Source: JAYQKL01 sp965243245
Lineage (GTDB): Bacteria > Pseudomonadota > Alphaproteobacteria > RS24
Length of the DNA stretch: 64,000 bases
Assembly (NCBI GenBank): GCA_965243245.1
Contig: OZ251536.1
Span: forward strand, 1,612,001 to 1,676,000
Direction of reading: 5' to 3'
Below the pieces are notes generated by a model, which saw only the letters and a program-made list of their open reading frames with translations, was not told the origin of the DNA and did not search any database. A program made the translations under genes and the position numbers. Within the stretch, counting starts at the first letter, position 1. Each line of letters opens with the position of its first letter. This document shows, piece by piece, positions 7,291 to 16,442 of this stretch.

Positions 7291-8196
7291 GTGGATGGAT
7301 TTTATCAGAGCAGATCAAAACAAGGGCGTAGCTCTTCATTACGCCGCGTGATTATTCTTTTAATTATTGGCTTTTTGCTGTTTGCTTTATCCAGAAACAC
7401 CAATTTCACTGTTGAACGCTTGCGCCAATTGGCAACGGATATCACTTTGCCCGCAACTTACATTGTGACGCGTCCTGTTGTGTTCATACGGGGTGTTGCT
7501 TCAACTGCTGGGGCTTATCTTAGCCTGCGCGAAGATAATCTTAGCCTACAAAAAGAAGTTGAACAGTTACGCATTATTAAGCGTGAAAACAGGCAACTCA
7601 AGCAGCGACTGGCTGATTATGATGAGCTTTTAGGGGGGCAACAGCAAAAAGGCTTGGCTTCGGTCATGGCGCATGTTTTGTTTGACCCGGGCGGGCCTTT
7701 TGTGAGGACATTCGTGTTGGATGTGGGCAGCCAAAGCGGTGTCCAAGTTGGCAACACGGTGATTGGCAAATCAGGTCTTGTTGGCAGGATTGTCTCTGTT
7801 GGTTTACTTTCAAGCCGCGTGTTGTTGTTGACTGATCTGAACAGCCGTATTCCGGTCAGGATTGGGTCGTCAGGGGTTAATGCGATTTTATCAGGCACGA
7901 ACACGAATAATCCTCAGCTTATTTTTATTTCTGCGGCGGCTGGTTTATCAGATGGCGATAATGTTGTTGCTTCGGGTCTTGGCGGGCAAGTGGAACGAGG
8001 TATCGGAATTGGTGAAATTAGGTTTGACCAAAATGGTAATATTGGGGTCAATTTATATGAAAAACTTGCAAGCTTGAATATGGTGCGCATTTTGCAAAAG
8101 ACCTATGATGGGTCTTCTGATATTATTTCTGATACGCCTGCGCTACTAAAGCCTGAAACGAATGCACAGCCTAACAACACAACGATACGAGAATAA
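7291..8196 (+). CDS. mreC: Rod shape-determining protein MreC
   Basis: MreC is a bitopic inner-membrane protein that links MreB to the periplasmic elongation machinery. The 301-residue protein has a basic N-terminus, a membrane segment at about residues 20-38 (VIILLIIGFLLFAL), a coiled coil at about 80-110 (LQKEVEQLRIIKRENRQLKQ) and the beta-rich MreC domain with VGNTVIGKSGLVGRI. The start is GTG at 7291, 16 bases after mreB. No in-frame ATG fits better. mreD starts just after its stop. Confidence 0.93.
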   Translation: MDGFYQSRSKQGRSSSLRRVIILLIIGFLLFALSRNTNFTVERLRQLATDITLPATYIVTRPVVFIRGVASTAGAYLSLREDNLSLQKEVEQLRIIKRENRQLKQRLADYDELLGGQQQKGLASVMAHVLFDPGGPFVRTFVLDVGSQSGVQVGNTVIGKSGLVGRIVSVGLLSSRVLLLTDLNSRIPVRIGSSGVNAILSGTNTNNPQLIFISAAAGLSDGDNVVASGLGGQVERGIGIGEIRFDQNGNIGVNLYEKLASLNMVRILQKTYDGSSDIISDTPALLKPETNAQPNNTTIRE

Positions 8197-8197
8197 A

Positions 8198-8746
8198 ATG
8201 AGATTACAATCTGAAAGTGGGTCATGGAATTTCTTGCAAAGCCAAAGAAAAACTTCTGGGTTTAGTCGCTCCATTCCTGTTTTTTTGTCGATTTTGTGTA
8301 TTTTTATTCAAGTTGCCCCCTTGCCAGGGCCTCAAGGAATTTCTGTCATGCCTTCATTTATTTTAGCGGTCATTTTTTTCTGGGCGGTTTTGCGAGAAGA
8401 TAGGTTGAGCTTTACCACAAGTTTTTGCCTTGGATGCTTACAAGATTTACTTTCCGGTACACCCTTAGGACTTTGGGGCGTGACATTATTAGGGGTACAT
8501 TTATATATCTCATCACAGGCGCATATATTAGCCACAACACGTTTTATGACCACTTGGATTAGTTTTGCAGTGGTCTCCTTTGCGGCTTATGGATTTATCT
8601 ATTTGGGGGTTTTCTGGCATATCGGCAGCCCCTATGATTTTAGTCTGGTTTTTTTGCCCTATATCACAACATTAGCTATATTCCCGTTAATGGTACGCAT
8701 TTTGGGATTTTTCGAAGATCGACTTTCAACCATTAGCGGCTGGTAG
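8198..8746 (+). CDS. mreD: Rod shape-determining protein MreD
   Basis: This small polytopic membrane protein (182 residues from the ATG at 8198, one base after the mreC stop) has about five hydrophobic segments and the MreD pattern GCLQDLLSGTPLGLWGV. MreD supports MreC in the elongasome. An upstream in-frame ATG at 8162 lies inside mreC and is less likely. Spacing to mrdA is six bases. Confidence 0.88.
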   Translation: MRLQSESGSWNFLQSQRKTSGFSRSIPVFLSILCIFIQVAPLPGPQGISVMPSFILAVIFFWAVLREDRLSFTTSFCLGCLQDLLSGTPLGLWGVTLLGVHLYISSQAHILATTRFMTTWISFAVVSFAAYGFIYLGVFWHIGSPYDFSLVFLPYITTLAIFPLMVRILGFFEDRLSTISGW

Positions 8747-8752
8747 TTAAAA

Positions 8753-10624
8753 ATGCAGCAATATGATGATGGCACTTCTATAATAACACGGCGCGCTTTG
8801 ATGCTTGGCGTAAGTCAGGCGGGATTGATGTCATTATTGGCGGGCCGATTATATTATTTGCAAGTTATCCAATCTAAAGAATTTTCTATTCAAGCGGAAG
8901 AAAACCGCGTGAATATTGCTCTTGTCGCGCCGCGCCGCGGACGTATTTTTGACCGCTTTGGTCAGGAAATTGCAACAAACCGCCCTAATTTCCAAGTTAT
9001 TCTTATTCCTGAGCAGACCCAAAACCCGGTCGAGACGATTGACCGACTGGAAAGAATCATACCTGTTTCGCCCAAACGCCGCCGCCGTGTATTGCGCGAC
9101 ATACTCCGCATAAGAGGCTTTGTTTCTCTTACAGTCGCTGAGAATTTAACCTTAGAGCAATTTTCAACCGTTAATGTTCACTTGCCGCACTTGCCCGGCT
9201 TGGAAACCAGAGTGGGAGAAATGCGGTATTATCCAAAACAAGGAGAATTTGCTCATATTGTCGGTTATGTAGGCGTTCCTAATAAGGATGACCTGCTGGA
9301 TAACAACCCATTGCTTAAACTTGAGGGATTCAGATTAGGTAAAAGCGGTATTGAGAGCAAAATGGATGAGCAATTGCGGGGTCTTGCGGGTAGCCGCCAA
9401 GTTGAGGTGAATAGTGGGGGGCGGGTCATTCGTGAGCTTTCCAGAAACCCGAGTATGTCGGGTGATGATATTGTGCTGACGCTTGATGCTGAGTTACAAA
9501 AATATGCTTTGGCGCGTATGGGCGAACAAAGTGGTTCGGTTGCTGTCATGGAAGTTAATTCGGGCGATGTTTTGGCACTTGCCTCTAACCCTTATTTTGA
9601 TCCGAATGATTTCAATCTTGGGATTAGTCAAAAACGGTGGGATGCTCTTGTCGAAGATAGACGCAAACCCTTATTGAACAAATCGATTACGGGGCAATAT
9701 GCGCCGGGCTCTACTTTTAAGATGCTGGTGGCTTTGGCGGGGTTAGAAGAAGGGGTCATTACGCCTGATGAAAAAGTCACTTGCACGTCTATATATAAAT
9801 TTGGCAAAGATACATTTCATTGCTGGTTTGAGGAGGGGCACGGTTTGATGAACATGCATAATGGCATTAAGCATTCTTGTGATGTTTATTTTTATGAATT
9901 GTCTCGGCGTCTTGGCATTGAGCCGATTGCGCGGATGGCTAAGAAATTTGGGCTTGGTGAAAAAACGAATATTACGGCGCATGGTGAAAAAAAAGGGATT
10001 GTTCCCTCTCGAGATTGGAAGCGTGCAAATCTTGATGCTTTGTGGCAACAAGGCGAAACATTAATAACGGGTATTGGGCAAGGTTATTTACTGGCAACGC
10101 CTCTTCAATTGGTTCAAATGGTTTCTAGTCTTGCAAATGGCGAAAAAAAGGTGCGCCCGAATTTGATTTATGCGATTGGCGACACGATTAAAACCATGCC
10201 TGAATTTGATGCTCTTGATGTTAATCCAGACCATCTTGGCTTGGTTCACACCGCGATGCGTGCGGTCACTCATGAGCCAAAGGGGACGGCTTTTATGCCA
10301 AGTTTGAATGTTAATGGGCAAACAATGGCGGGCAAGACGGGAACAGTTCAGGTGCGCCGCATTAGTGCTGCTGAGCGCGAAGAAGGGATTATTAAAAACA
10401 AAGATCTGAATTGGCATTTACGCGACCATGCTTTGTTTGTCGGGTTTGCTCCGGTTAAGAATCCAAAATATGCCATTTCTGTTGTTGTTGAGCATGGGGG
10501 TAGTGGTTCGCGGCAGGCGGCACCGATTGCGCGTGATGTGATGAGAAAAGTCCTTGAGCGTGACCCTCAATCTCGGGATGTATATTTGCCTGTGTCTGGG
10601 GCTGATGGACAAAGGCAAGTTTGA
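8753..10624 (+). CDS. mrdA: Penicillin-binding protein 2 (elongation transpeptidase)
   Basis: PBP2 crosslinks peptidoglycan during cell elongation together with RodA. The 623-residue protein has a short cytoplasmic tail, one membrane segment (about residues 18-35), the dimerisation domain with APRRGRIFDRFG, and the transpeptidase domain with catalytic S320-T-F-K323, SCD at 375-377 and KTG at 528-530. All catalytic motifs are intact. Its TGA overlaps the ATG of rodA. Confidence 0.96.
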   Translation: MQQYDDGTSIITRRALMLGVSQAGLMSLLAGRLYYLQVIQSKEFSIQAEENRVNIALVAPRRGRIFDRFGQEIATNRPNFQVILIPEQTQNPVETIDRLERIIPVSPKRRRRVLRDILRIRGFVSLTVAENLTLEQFSTVNVHLPHLPGLETRVGEMRYYPKQGEFAHIVGYVGVPNKDDLLDNNPLLKLEGFRLGKSGIESKMDEQLRGLAGSRQVEVNSGGRVIRELSRNPSMSGDDIVLTLDAELQKYALARMGEQSGSVAVMEVNSGDVLALASNPYFDPNDFNLGISQKRWDALVEDRRKPLLNKSITGQYAPGSTFKMLVALAGLEEGVITPDEKVTCTSIYKFGKDTFHCWFEEGHGLMNMHNGIKHSCDVYFYELSRRLGIEPIARMAKKFGLGEKTNITAHGEKKGIVPSRDWKRANLDALWQQGETLITGIGQGYLLATPLQLVQMVSSLANGEKKVRPNLIYAIGDTIKTMPEFDALDVNPDHLGLVHTAMRAVTHEPKGTAFMPSLNVNGQTMAGKTGTVQVRRISAAEREEGIIKNKDLNWHLRDHALFVGFAPVKNPKYAISVVVEHGGSGSRQAAPIARDVMRKVLERDPQSRDVYLPVSGADGQRQV

Positions 10625-11751
10625 TGAGTTCGGTTTATTTTACATCCAAGCCTCGATGGCGTGATAAAATTGCCAATCTAAACTGGTGGTTGATCAGTCT
10701 GGTTATGGCGTTATGTTTTATTGGCGTGATGGCGTTATATGCTGTCGCTGATGGACAGTTTTCGCCATGGGCGATCAGGCAATTTTATAGAGTTGTTTTT
10801 GGGTTTTCTTTAATGTTGGTGGTTGCTATTTTTGACATTAGATATTGGTTAATGTTGGCGTATTTCCTTTTTTTCCTTGGCTTGGTCGGCTTATTGGGGG
10901 TGGAATATTTTGGCAATAGCCAAATGGGTGCAAGGCGATGGCTTGATCTAGGTTTTATCTATGTCCAACCCTCTGAGCCTATGCGCATTGCTTTGGTTTT
11001 GGCATTGGCGCGATATTATCACAATCTTCAACCAGAGCGTGTTTCACACCCCATTTGGGTTTTATTACCAGCTTTGATGATATTGGTGCCGACGGTTTTG
11101 ATTATGCGCCAACCTGATTTGGGAACGTCCATATTATTTGCTGCGACGGGCGTTGCGTTCATGTTTTTAGTGGGCATGAATTGGCGTTATTTTTTTGTTG
11201 GCGTTGTTTGTGCAATCCCTATCGCCATAATGGCGTGGAGTAGCATGCTCGACTATCAAAAATTACGGGTTTTGACTTTCCTCAATCCTGAACGCGATCC
11301 CTTGGGGGCGGGGTATCATATTTTGCAGTCAAAAATTGCGGTCGGCTCGGGTGGACTTTGGGGCAAAGGCTTCATGAAGGGAACGCAAAGCCAATTAGAC
11401 TTTTTGCCAGAAAAACATACTGATTTTATTTTCACCATGCTTGCCGAGGAAATAGGCTTAATGGGGTGCCTGTTCATATTACTACTTTATGCCAGTATTT
11501 TAATTATTGGATTTGGTATTTCTTTAGAGGCTAAAAGTAAATTCAGTCGACTTGTGGCGGCGGCGTTATCATTTTCTTTGTTTTTGTATATGTTCATCAA
11601 TGTGGCTATGGTTATCGGCTTGGTCCCTGTGGTTGGTGTGCCTTTACCATTTATTTCATATGGGGGCACGTCAATTGTCACATTATTGATTTGTATTGGC
11701 TTTTTGCTCAATATTCAGCTCAATAAAAATCTCGAATTATCACAGAGTTAA
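10624..11751 (+). CDS. rodA: Peptidoglycan glycosyltransferase RodA (SEDS family)
   Basis: RodA polymerises lipid II glycan strands in the elongasome with PBP2. It has about ten membrane segments and SEDS motifs such as RRWLDLGFIYVQPSEPMRIA, the loop LNPERDPLGAGYHILQSKIA, and VVGVPLPFISYGGTS. The start at ATG 10624 overlaps the mrdA stop (TGATG). It ends four bases before the convergent glutaredoxin gene, with no visible terminator. Confidence 0.95.
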   Translation: MSSVYFTSKPRWRDKIANLNWWLISLVMALCFIGVMALYAVADGQFSPWAIRQFYRVVFGFSLMLVVAIFDIRYWLMLAYFLFFLGLVGLLGVEYFGNSQMGARRWLDLGFIYVQPSEPMRIALVLALARYYHNLQPERVSHPIWVLLPALMILVPTVLIMRQPDLGTSILFAATGVAFMFLVGMNWRYFFVGVVCAIPIAIMAWSSMLDYQKLRVLTFLNPERDPLGAGYHILQSKIAVGSGGLWGKGFMKGTQSQLDFLPEKHTDFIFTMLAEEIGLMGCLFILLLYASILIIGFGISLEAKSKFSRLVAAALSFSLFLYMFINVAMVIGLVPVVGVPLPFISYGGTSIVTLLICIGFLLNIQLNKNLELSQS

Positions 11752-11754
11752 CGC

Positions 11755-12015
11755 TCACTTTACAGTGAGGAGGGCGTCTAATTTGCCTTGCTGGTCTAGA
11801 GCATACAGCTCATCACAGCCGCCAATATGCTCATCACTCAAAAAGATCTGCGGCACTGTGCTGTGTCCCTTTGCGCGCTCAGTCATTTTTGCTCTCAAAG
11901 GTATATTTTCACTGACATCAATTTCATCAAAATTGACATTTTTTTGCCTCAAAAGCTCTTTGGCCGCACGGCAATAGGGGCAAGCTTGTGTTGTGTATAT
12001 TGTGATTTTTTTCAT
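11755..12015 (-). CDS. grxC: Dithiol glutaredoxin (GrxC type)
   Basis: This 86-residue thioredoxin-fold protein has the active site CPYC (C12, C15), the cis-proline segment STVPQIFL and GGCDEL for glutathione binding. It reduces disulfides with glutathione. The start at 12015 (MKKITIYT) matches the family; longer in-frame starts would add an unlikely tail. It lies after hemA-hemH on the same strand across a gap of 153 bases that holds an inverted repeat. Confidence 0.92.
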   Translation of the reverse strand: MKKITIYTTQACPYCRAAKELLRQKNVNFDEIDVSENIPLRAKMTERAKGHSTVPQIFLSDEHIGGCDELYALDQQGKLDALLTVK

Positions 12016-12081
12016 TATCGACTTCTCAATGAAATGCAGCATCTTAACCTCAGCTTTGGTATTTAATGTAAGCAATAGGCC

Positions 12082-12135
12082 TTTGTAAACCAGCCTACGG
12101 GTTATCGCAATGATTGTCTGCAAAGAGTTTACAAA
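12082..12135. repeat. 9-bp inverted repeat upstream of grxC
   Basis: TTTGTAAAC (12082-12090) and GTTTACAAA (12127-12135) are exact reverse complements, 36 bases apart, in the gap between hemH and grxC. It may be a paired operator or an RNA stem. No regulator can be named from it. Confidence 0.35.
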
Positions 12136-12168
12136 ACAGGCACTCATCTGGTTTTTCAGAATATGGAG

Positions 12169-13179
12169 TTACCAGCCCGCCAGTTCTTTTTGTGCCAATT
12201 CTTCTAATAGGTTGATGGCGTCTTTATTAGAGTTCAAGCAAGCAACAGTAGAAAAATGCGTACCGCCTGCCGCTTTGAATATTTTTTGCCCGCCTATGTT
12301 AATTTCTTCAAGTGTTTCAACACAGTCAGAAATAAAGCCGGGCGTGATAACAGATATTTTTTTCACCCCCTGTTTTGCGAATGTTTCAATGGTTTTATCC
12401 GTATATGGTTCCAACCATTTTGCGCCCCCAAATCTGGATTGAAAGGTGAGCCTAAACTGGTTTTCATTAAGGTCCAATGCCGTGCGTAGCAAGCGTGCGG
12501 TTTTAGCGCAATGACAATGATAGGGGTCGCCTTTCTTCACATAACGAACGGGCAATCCATGGAAGGAGGCAATAATAATCTCTGGTTGCCATTTTTGGCG
12601 TTTGATTTGTGCTTTGACTGATTTTGCCAGCACTTTTATGTAAGTGGGATGGTCATGCCAAGGCGGGGCTGTGCGTATAGCTGGTTGCCAGCGTTGTTTC
12701 AAAAGTGCTTTGAACACTTCATCATAGACCGAAGCAGAAGTGCTGGCACTATATTGCGGATAAAGGGCGAGGACGCTTATGCGCGTGCATCCTGCTTGGC
12801 GCAGTTTTTCAAGACGGCTCTCAATTGAAGGCTGGCCATAGCGCATGGCCCATTCAACGATAATATCGCCGCCGATTTTTTCTTGAAGTTTTTCCCCCTG
12901 TTCACGTGTATAGCGGCGCAAAGGGCTTTCATTGGTTTCGGGGTCCCAGATTTGCGCATAGGCATGAGCAGATCTGCGTGGGCGCGTATTAAGAATAATG
13001 GTGCGCAATATAGGTTGCCAAATAAAGCGAGGCGTTTCAATGACGCGGTGGTCACTCAAAAATTGCTTAAGATAGGGACGAAGCCCTTTTTTATCGGCTG
13101 TTTGGGGCGTGCCAAGATTGACAATCAGTAAGCCAGTGCGTCCAAAAGCAACTTTTGGATGGGAAACTGAAAGCACCAT
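12169..13179 (-). CDS. hemH: Ferrochelatase
   Basis: Ferrochelatase inserts Fe2+ into protoporphyrin IX, the last step of haem synthesis. The 336-residue protein has LLIVNLGTP near the N-terminus, SFHGLPVRYVKKGDPY with the metal-site histidine, and PGFISDCVETLEEI with the conserved glutamates. Its ATG shares one base with the hemA stop (TAATG), so the two are translationally coupled. This places the first and last haem enzymes in one transcript. Confidence 0.95.
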   Translation of the reverse strand: MVLSVSHPKVAFGRTGLLIVNLGTPQTADKKGLRPYLKQFLSDHRVIETPRFIWQPILRTIILNTRPRRSAHAYAQIWDPETNESPLRRYTREQGEKLQEKIGGDIIVEWAMRYGQPSIESRLEKLRQAGCTRISVLALYPQYSASTSASVYDEVFKALLKQRWQPAIRTAPPWHDHPTYIKVLAKSVKAQIKRQKWQPEIIIASFHGLPVRYVKKGDPYHCHCAKTARLLRTALDLNENQFRLTFQSRFGGAKWLEPYTDKTIETFAKQGVKKISVITPGFISDCVETLEEINIGGQKIFKAAGGTHFSTVACLNSNKDAINLLEELAQKELAGW

Positions 13180-14414
13180 TAAATGACCTCGGTTAGCTCA
13201 TCTTGTGTGGTGACGGCGATATCAAGTGCTTCCCAAACTTCAAGCAAAGCCTCAATTAACTGCTTCATCATTGCGTCACTATGTAGCGGCGAAGGGGTAA
13301 TCCGCAACCGCTCTGTCCCGCGCGGTACGGTAGGATAGTTGATGGGCTGGATGTAAATCTTGTGTTTTTTAAGCAATCTATCAGAAGCTGCTTTGCACAA
13401 TACCGGGTCTCCCACCATGACGGGCACAATATGTGTGTCTGTCCTTAAAAATGGGAGACCAGAAGTATCCAGCATATTTTTCAAAAGATGCGCCCGTTCT
13501 TGGTGTTTTTCACGAAGCTCTGTACCGTTTTTCAGCAAGCGAATGCTGGTTATCGCCCCCGAAGCAATAGCAGGCGGCAGACTCGTGGTGAAAATAAAGC
13601 CGGGTGCATAAGAGCGTATAGCATCAATAATATGAGCTTTAGCGGTAATATAGCCGCCCATAACACCAAATGCTTTTGCTAATGTGCCTTCAATAATATC
13701 GACTTGTTGCATGACATTTTCGCGCTCGGCAATACCTGCGCCGCGTTCCCCATACATACCAACAGCATGAACTTCATCAAGATAGGTTAGAGCTTTGTAT
13801 TTTTTGGCAAGGGCGCAAATATCAGCAATGGGTGCCACATCTCCATCCATGGAATAAACGCTTTCAAAAATAATCAGCTTGGCGCCCTCAGGGTCAGCGC
13901 CCGCTAAAATTTCTTCAAGGTGCTCGAGATCATTATGCCGCCACACAAGCTTGTTGCAATTAGAGCTTTTGACGCCCGCAATCATTGAGGCATGGTTTAA
14001 TTCATCTGAAATTATAAGACAATCAGGCAGTAGTTTTGCCAATGTTGAAATCGTCGCTTCATTTGACACATAGCCAGATGTGAAAACCAGTGCGCTTTGT
14101 TTATTGTGCAAATCGGCAAGCTCGTTTTCAAGCTCAATAATCAGGTGATGTGTGCCGGAAATATTTCGCGTGCCGCCCGCCCCCGCCCCATAAGCTTCAA
14201 TCGCATGTTTCATCGAGGTCAAAACTTGAGGGTTTTGTCCCATGCCCAAATAATCATTTGAACACCAGACAATAATCTCGCATGGCGGGGTTTGCGAATA
14301 ATCAAGTGCGCTGGGAAACAAACCAGCTTGGCGGCCCAGATGCGTAAATACCCGATAGCGGCCTTCTTGGTGGAGGGCTTTTAAAGAGTTTTTGATGTAT
14401 TTATCGTAATCCAT
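13179..14414 (-). CDS. hemA: 5-Aminolevulinate synthase (ALAS)
   Basis: ALAS makes 5-aminolevulinate from glycine and succinyl-CoA with PLP, the alphaproteobacterial route into haem. The 411-residue protein shows WCSNDYLGMG, GAGAGGTRNISGTHH, the aspartate in YLDEVHAVGMYG, the PLP lysine in EGTLAKAFGVMGGY and the C-terminal INYPTVPRGTERLRI. It precedes hemH with a one-base overlap. The ALAS route instead of the glutamyl-tRNA route supports the lineage call. Confidence 0.96.
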   Translation of the reverse strand: MDYDKYIKNSLKALHQEGRYRVFTHLGRQAGLFPSALDYSQTPPCEIIVWCSNDYLGMGQNPQVLTSMKHAIEAYGAGAGGTRNISGTHHLIIELENELADLHNKQSALVFTSGYVSNEATISTLAKLLPDCLIISDELNHASMIAGVKSSNCNKLVWRHNDLEHLEEILAGADPEGAKLIIFESVYSMDGDVAPIADICALAKKYKALTYLDEVHAVGMYGERGAGIAERENVMQQVDIIEGTLAKAFGVMGGYITAKAHIIDAIRSYAPGFIFTTSLPPAIASGAITSIRLLKNGTELREKHQERAHLLKNMLDTSGLPFLRTDTHIVPVMVGDPVLCKAASDRLLKKHKIYIQPINYPTVPRGTERLRITPSPLHSDAMMKQLIEALLEVWEALDIAVTTQDELTEVI

Positions 14415-14501
14415 TGCAATGAATGTGCCTTATTGGGGCGGGTTTATCCAGTTTTTTTACTGATTTTATTTGCGTTAAAACAGCACAGTTGAAAATCTCA
14501 G

Positions 14502-14531
14502 CTTTTTAACTTAAACCTTTTTAACTTAAAC
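14502..14531. repeat. Two 15-bp tandem copies downstream of a small gene
   Basis: CTTTTTAACTTAAAC at 14502-14516 is repeated exactly at 14517-14531, just beyond the stop codon of the minus-strand gene 14537-14758. A related short duplication with the core CTCATTTAAACG lies on its other side near 14787-14815. Confidence 0.85.
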
Positions 14532-14536
14532 GAGGC

Positions 14537-14758
14537 TCACTCGCCTTTGACAAAAGTCACAGCGTAATATGTTTGACCTTCAAACAAGTCTTGTGGCTCT
14601 GTGAGGCCGTCGGTTAGCTGAAACCGGCGCGCAACAATAGAGCCTTCCATGCGATAGCCCTTAGATGCCATGTGGCTACGATGGAACTCCATGGCGGCGG
14701 GTGTAAAATCTTTTGATAAGACAGTGATACGCTCAGCATTATCTTGATTATCAGACAT
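14537..14758 (-). CDS. Small conserved-looking hypothetical protein, 73 aa
   Basis: I do not recognise this family. The 73-residue soluble protein begins with an acidic tail and then a mixed alpha/beta stretch (FTPAAMEFHRSHMASKGYRM ... GQTYYAVTFVKGE). It has a clear ribosome site, AAAGGAG, six or seven bases before the ATG on the minus strand, which supports a real gene. It stands alone between hemA (same strand) and the antiporter (divergent). Both flanks carry short tandem duplications. Confidence 0.7.
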   Translation of the reverse strand: MSDNQDNAERITVLSKDFTPAAMEFHRSHMASKGYRMEGSIVARRFQLTDGLTEPQDLFEGQTYYAVTFVKGE

Positions 14759-14988
14759 CTAGGGCTCCTTTAAATACAATCATGTTCTCATTTAAACGAG
14801 GGTCTCATTTAAACGCACAAGCTCGAACGACTATGCTAATTTTGCACATTGTTCAAGATAAAAAAAGGGTAATAAAAAGGTATCCTCATCGCCTGTGCAA
14901 ACGCCTTTAGCGATATAAATCTGTTTTACTTGCGCCAGTTTAATAAAAAGATAAGTTGTAGAAAGGTTTTTCAGGCGGATATAACGAG

Positions 14989-15930
14989 ATGGTAATTGCT
15001 TTTTTAATGGTTTTAGGTGGTTTTGCGTTACTTGCATTGGGCGGGGAAGCTCTTGTTAAGGGTGCCGTTGGCGTTGCGCAACGCCTTAATGTGCCGCCCC
15101 TTATCATTGGCTTGACGCTCGTTGCTTTTGGCACATCGGCGCCAGAGCTCATGGTTTCCATTCAAGCCGGTCTGTCGGGTAATCCCGGCATTGCGATAGG
15201 CAATGTGGTTGGCAGTAATATTGCGAATATTCTTTTAGTTTTAGGCGCGACGGCTCTGGTTAGCCCGCTGCCAAATAAGCGGCGCAGTTTAAGCCGTGAC
15301 AGTTTTGTGATGATGGGCGTAACGCTCGGGTTTGTTCTCTTGGCTTTTAGCGGCGAAGTGGGGCGGTTTTCAGCGATTGGTTTATTGGTTTTTTTGACTT
15401 TTTATTTGCTGGCTATTTATCGCCGCGAAAAAACCCCGCCAGAGGTTTCAGTCAGTGGCTCCAAAGAAGAGGCATTCAAAGGCGGTACATTAGGCGCCCT
15501 TACGCTTCTTTTGGGCGGCGTGGTGGGTGTTGTCTGGGGGGCGGATATTCTTGTGGAGGGGGCGGTTATTATTGCCAGAGAATATGCCGTGCCAGAGGCG
15601 GTGATCGGTCTTTCATTGGTTGCCATTGGAACGTCTCTGCCTGAATTAGCGATCTCGGTATTGGCGGCTTTTCGCGGACAGGTAGGCGTTGCTATCGGCA
15701 ATGTCATTGGGAGCAATATTTTCAATATCTGCCTGATTCTCGGCGTTGCGGGGCTGATTACGCCGCTTCAAATTGCGCCGCAAATCATCAATTTTGATGT
15801 CTGGGTGATGGCGGCGGCGACTTTAATGCTCACAGGGTTTATTCTTGCTCAAACGACAATTGGGAAAATAACCGGCGGCGGGTTCTTAATCGGGTATGGC
15901 TTGTATATTGCGGCTCTATTTGTATCATGA
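14989..15930 (+). CDS. Calcium/sodium antiporter, CaCA family (YrbG-like)
   Basis: This 313-residue membrane exchanger has about ten segments and the two inverted alpha-repeats of the family: GTSAPELMVS with GNVVGSNIANILLVLG in the first half, GTSLPELAIS with GNVIGSNIFNICLILG in the second. The paired glutamates in PEL form the cation site. It starts a tightly packed run of six genes with overlaps; the next gene overlaps by ATGA. Confidence 0.93.
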   Translation: MVIAFLMVLGGFALLALGGEALVKGAVGVAQRLNVPPLIIGLTLVAFGTSAPELMVSIQAGLSGNPGIAIGNVVGSNIANILLVLGATALVSPLPNKRRSLSRDSFVMMGVTLGFVLLAFSGEVGRFSAIGLLVFLTFYLLAIYRREKTPPEVSVSGSKEEAFKGGTLGALTLLLGGVVGVVWGADILVEGAVIIAREYAVPEAVIGLSLVAIGTSLPELAISVLAAFRGQVGVAIGNVIGSNIFNICLILGVAGLITPLQIAPQIINFDVWVMAAATLMLTGFILAQTTIGKITGGGFLIGYGLYIAALFVS

Positions 15931-16436
15931 CACAGGCTTGTAAAATTTTGCCTGTTAGCGAGGACAAAAAGCTTCAAATCGAGGGTTTACTCGATAGAAT
16001 GTTCGGGCCGGGGCGGCGTGTGCGCATGGCCGAGCGGCTTCGTGAGAATAGCACAGAAGTGAAAAACCTTTGCTATATGGCTCTTGATAAGAATGAAACC
16101 GTTATTGCTGCTATATCTTATTGGGCGATAGCTATTGGTAACCAAGAAGGGTTATTACTTGGTCCTTTGGTTGTTGATGCAACCTATCAGGGGCAGGGGG
16201 TCGGGCGCACGTTGATACAACACACGATAGCACTGGCTGAACAAGCTGATTACGCTTATATTCTTCTTGTAGGTGATTTGTCCTATTATCAATCTAGTGG
16301 GTTTGAGCGCGTGCCTGAAGGATTATTGTTTACGGTGCCGGTTGATGTTCAACGTGTTCTTATTCGCAAATTGAAACAAGGGTGCCCGCTTGTGGGCGTC
16401 GTTCGTGGATGCGCAATAGGCAAGCGGGGCGTTTAA
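15927..16436 (+). CDS. GNAT-family N-acetyltransferase
   Basis: This 169-residue protein has the GNAT core with the acetyl-CoA loop QGQGVGRTLIQHTI and LLGPLVVDATYQGQGVG before it, plus YYQSSGFERVP at the end of the fold, typical of the YhbS-like subgroup. The substrate is unknown. It overlaps the antiporter gene by four bases and precedes a DUF1285 gene by six, so it is part of the operon. Confidence 0.88.
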   Translation: MTQACKILPVSEDKKLQIEGLLDRMFGPGRRVRMAERLRENSTEVKNLCYMALDKNETVIAAISYWAIAIGNQEGLLLGPLVVDATYQGQGVGRTLIQHTIALAEQADYAYILLVGDLSYYQSSGFERVPEGLLFTVPVDVQRVLIRKLKQGCPLVGVVRGCAIGKRGV

Positions 16437-16442
16437 GCAGAT

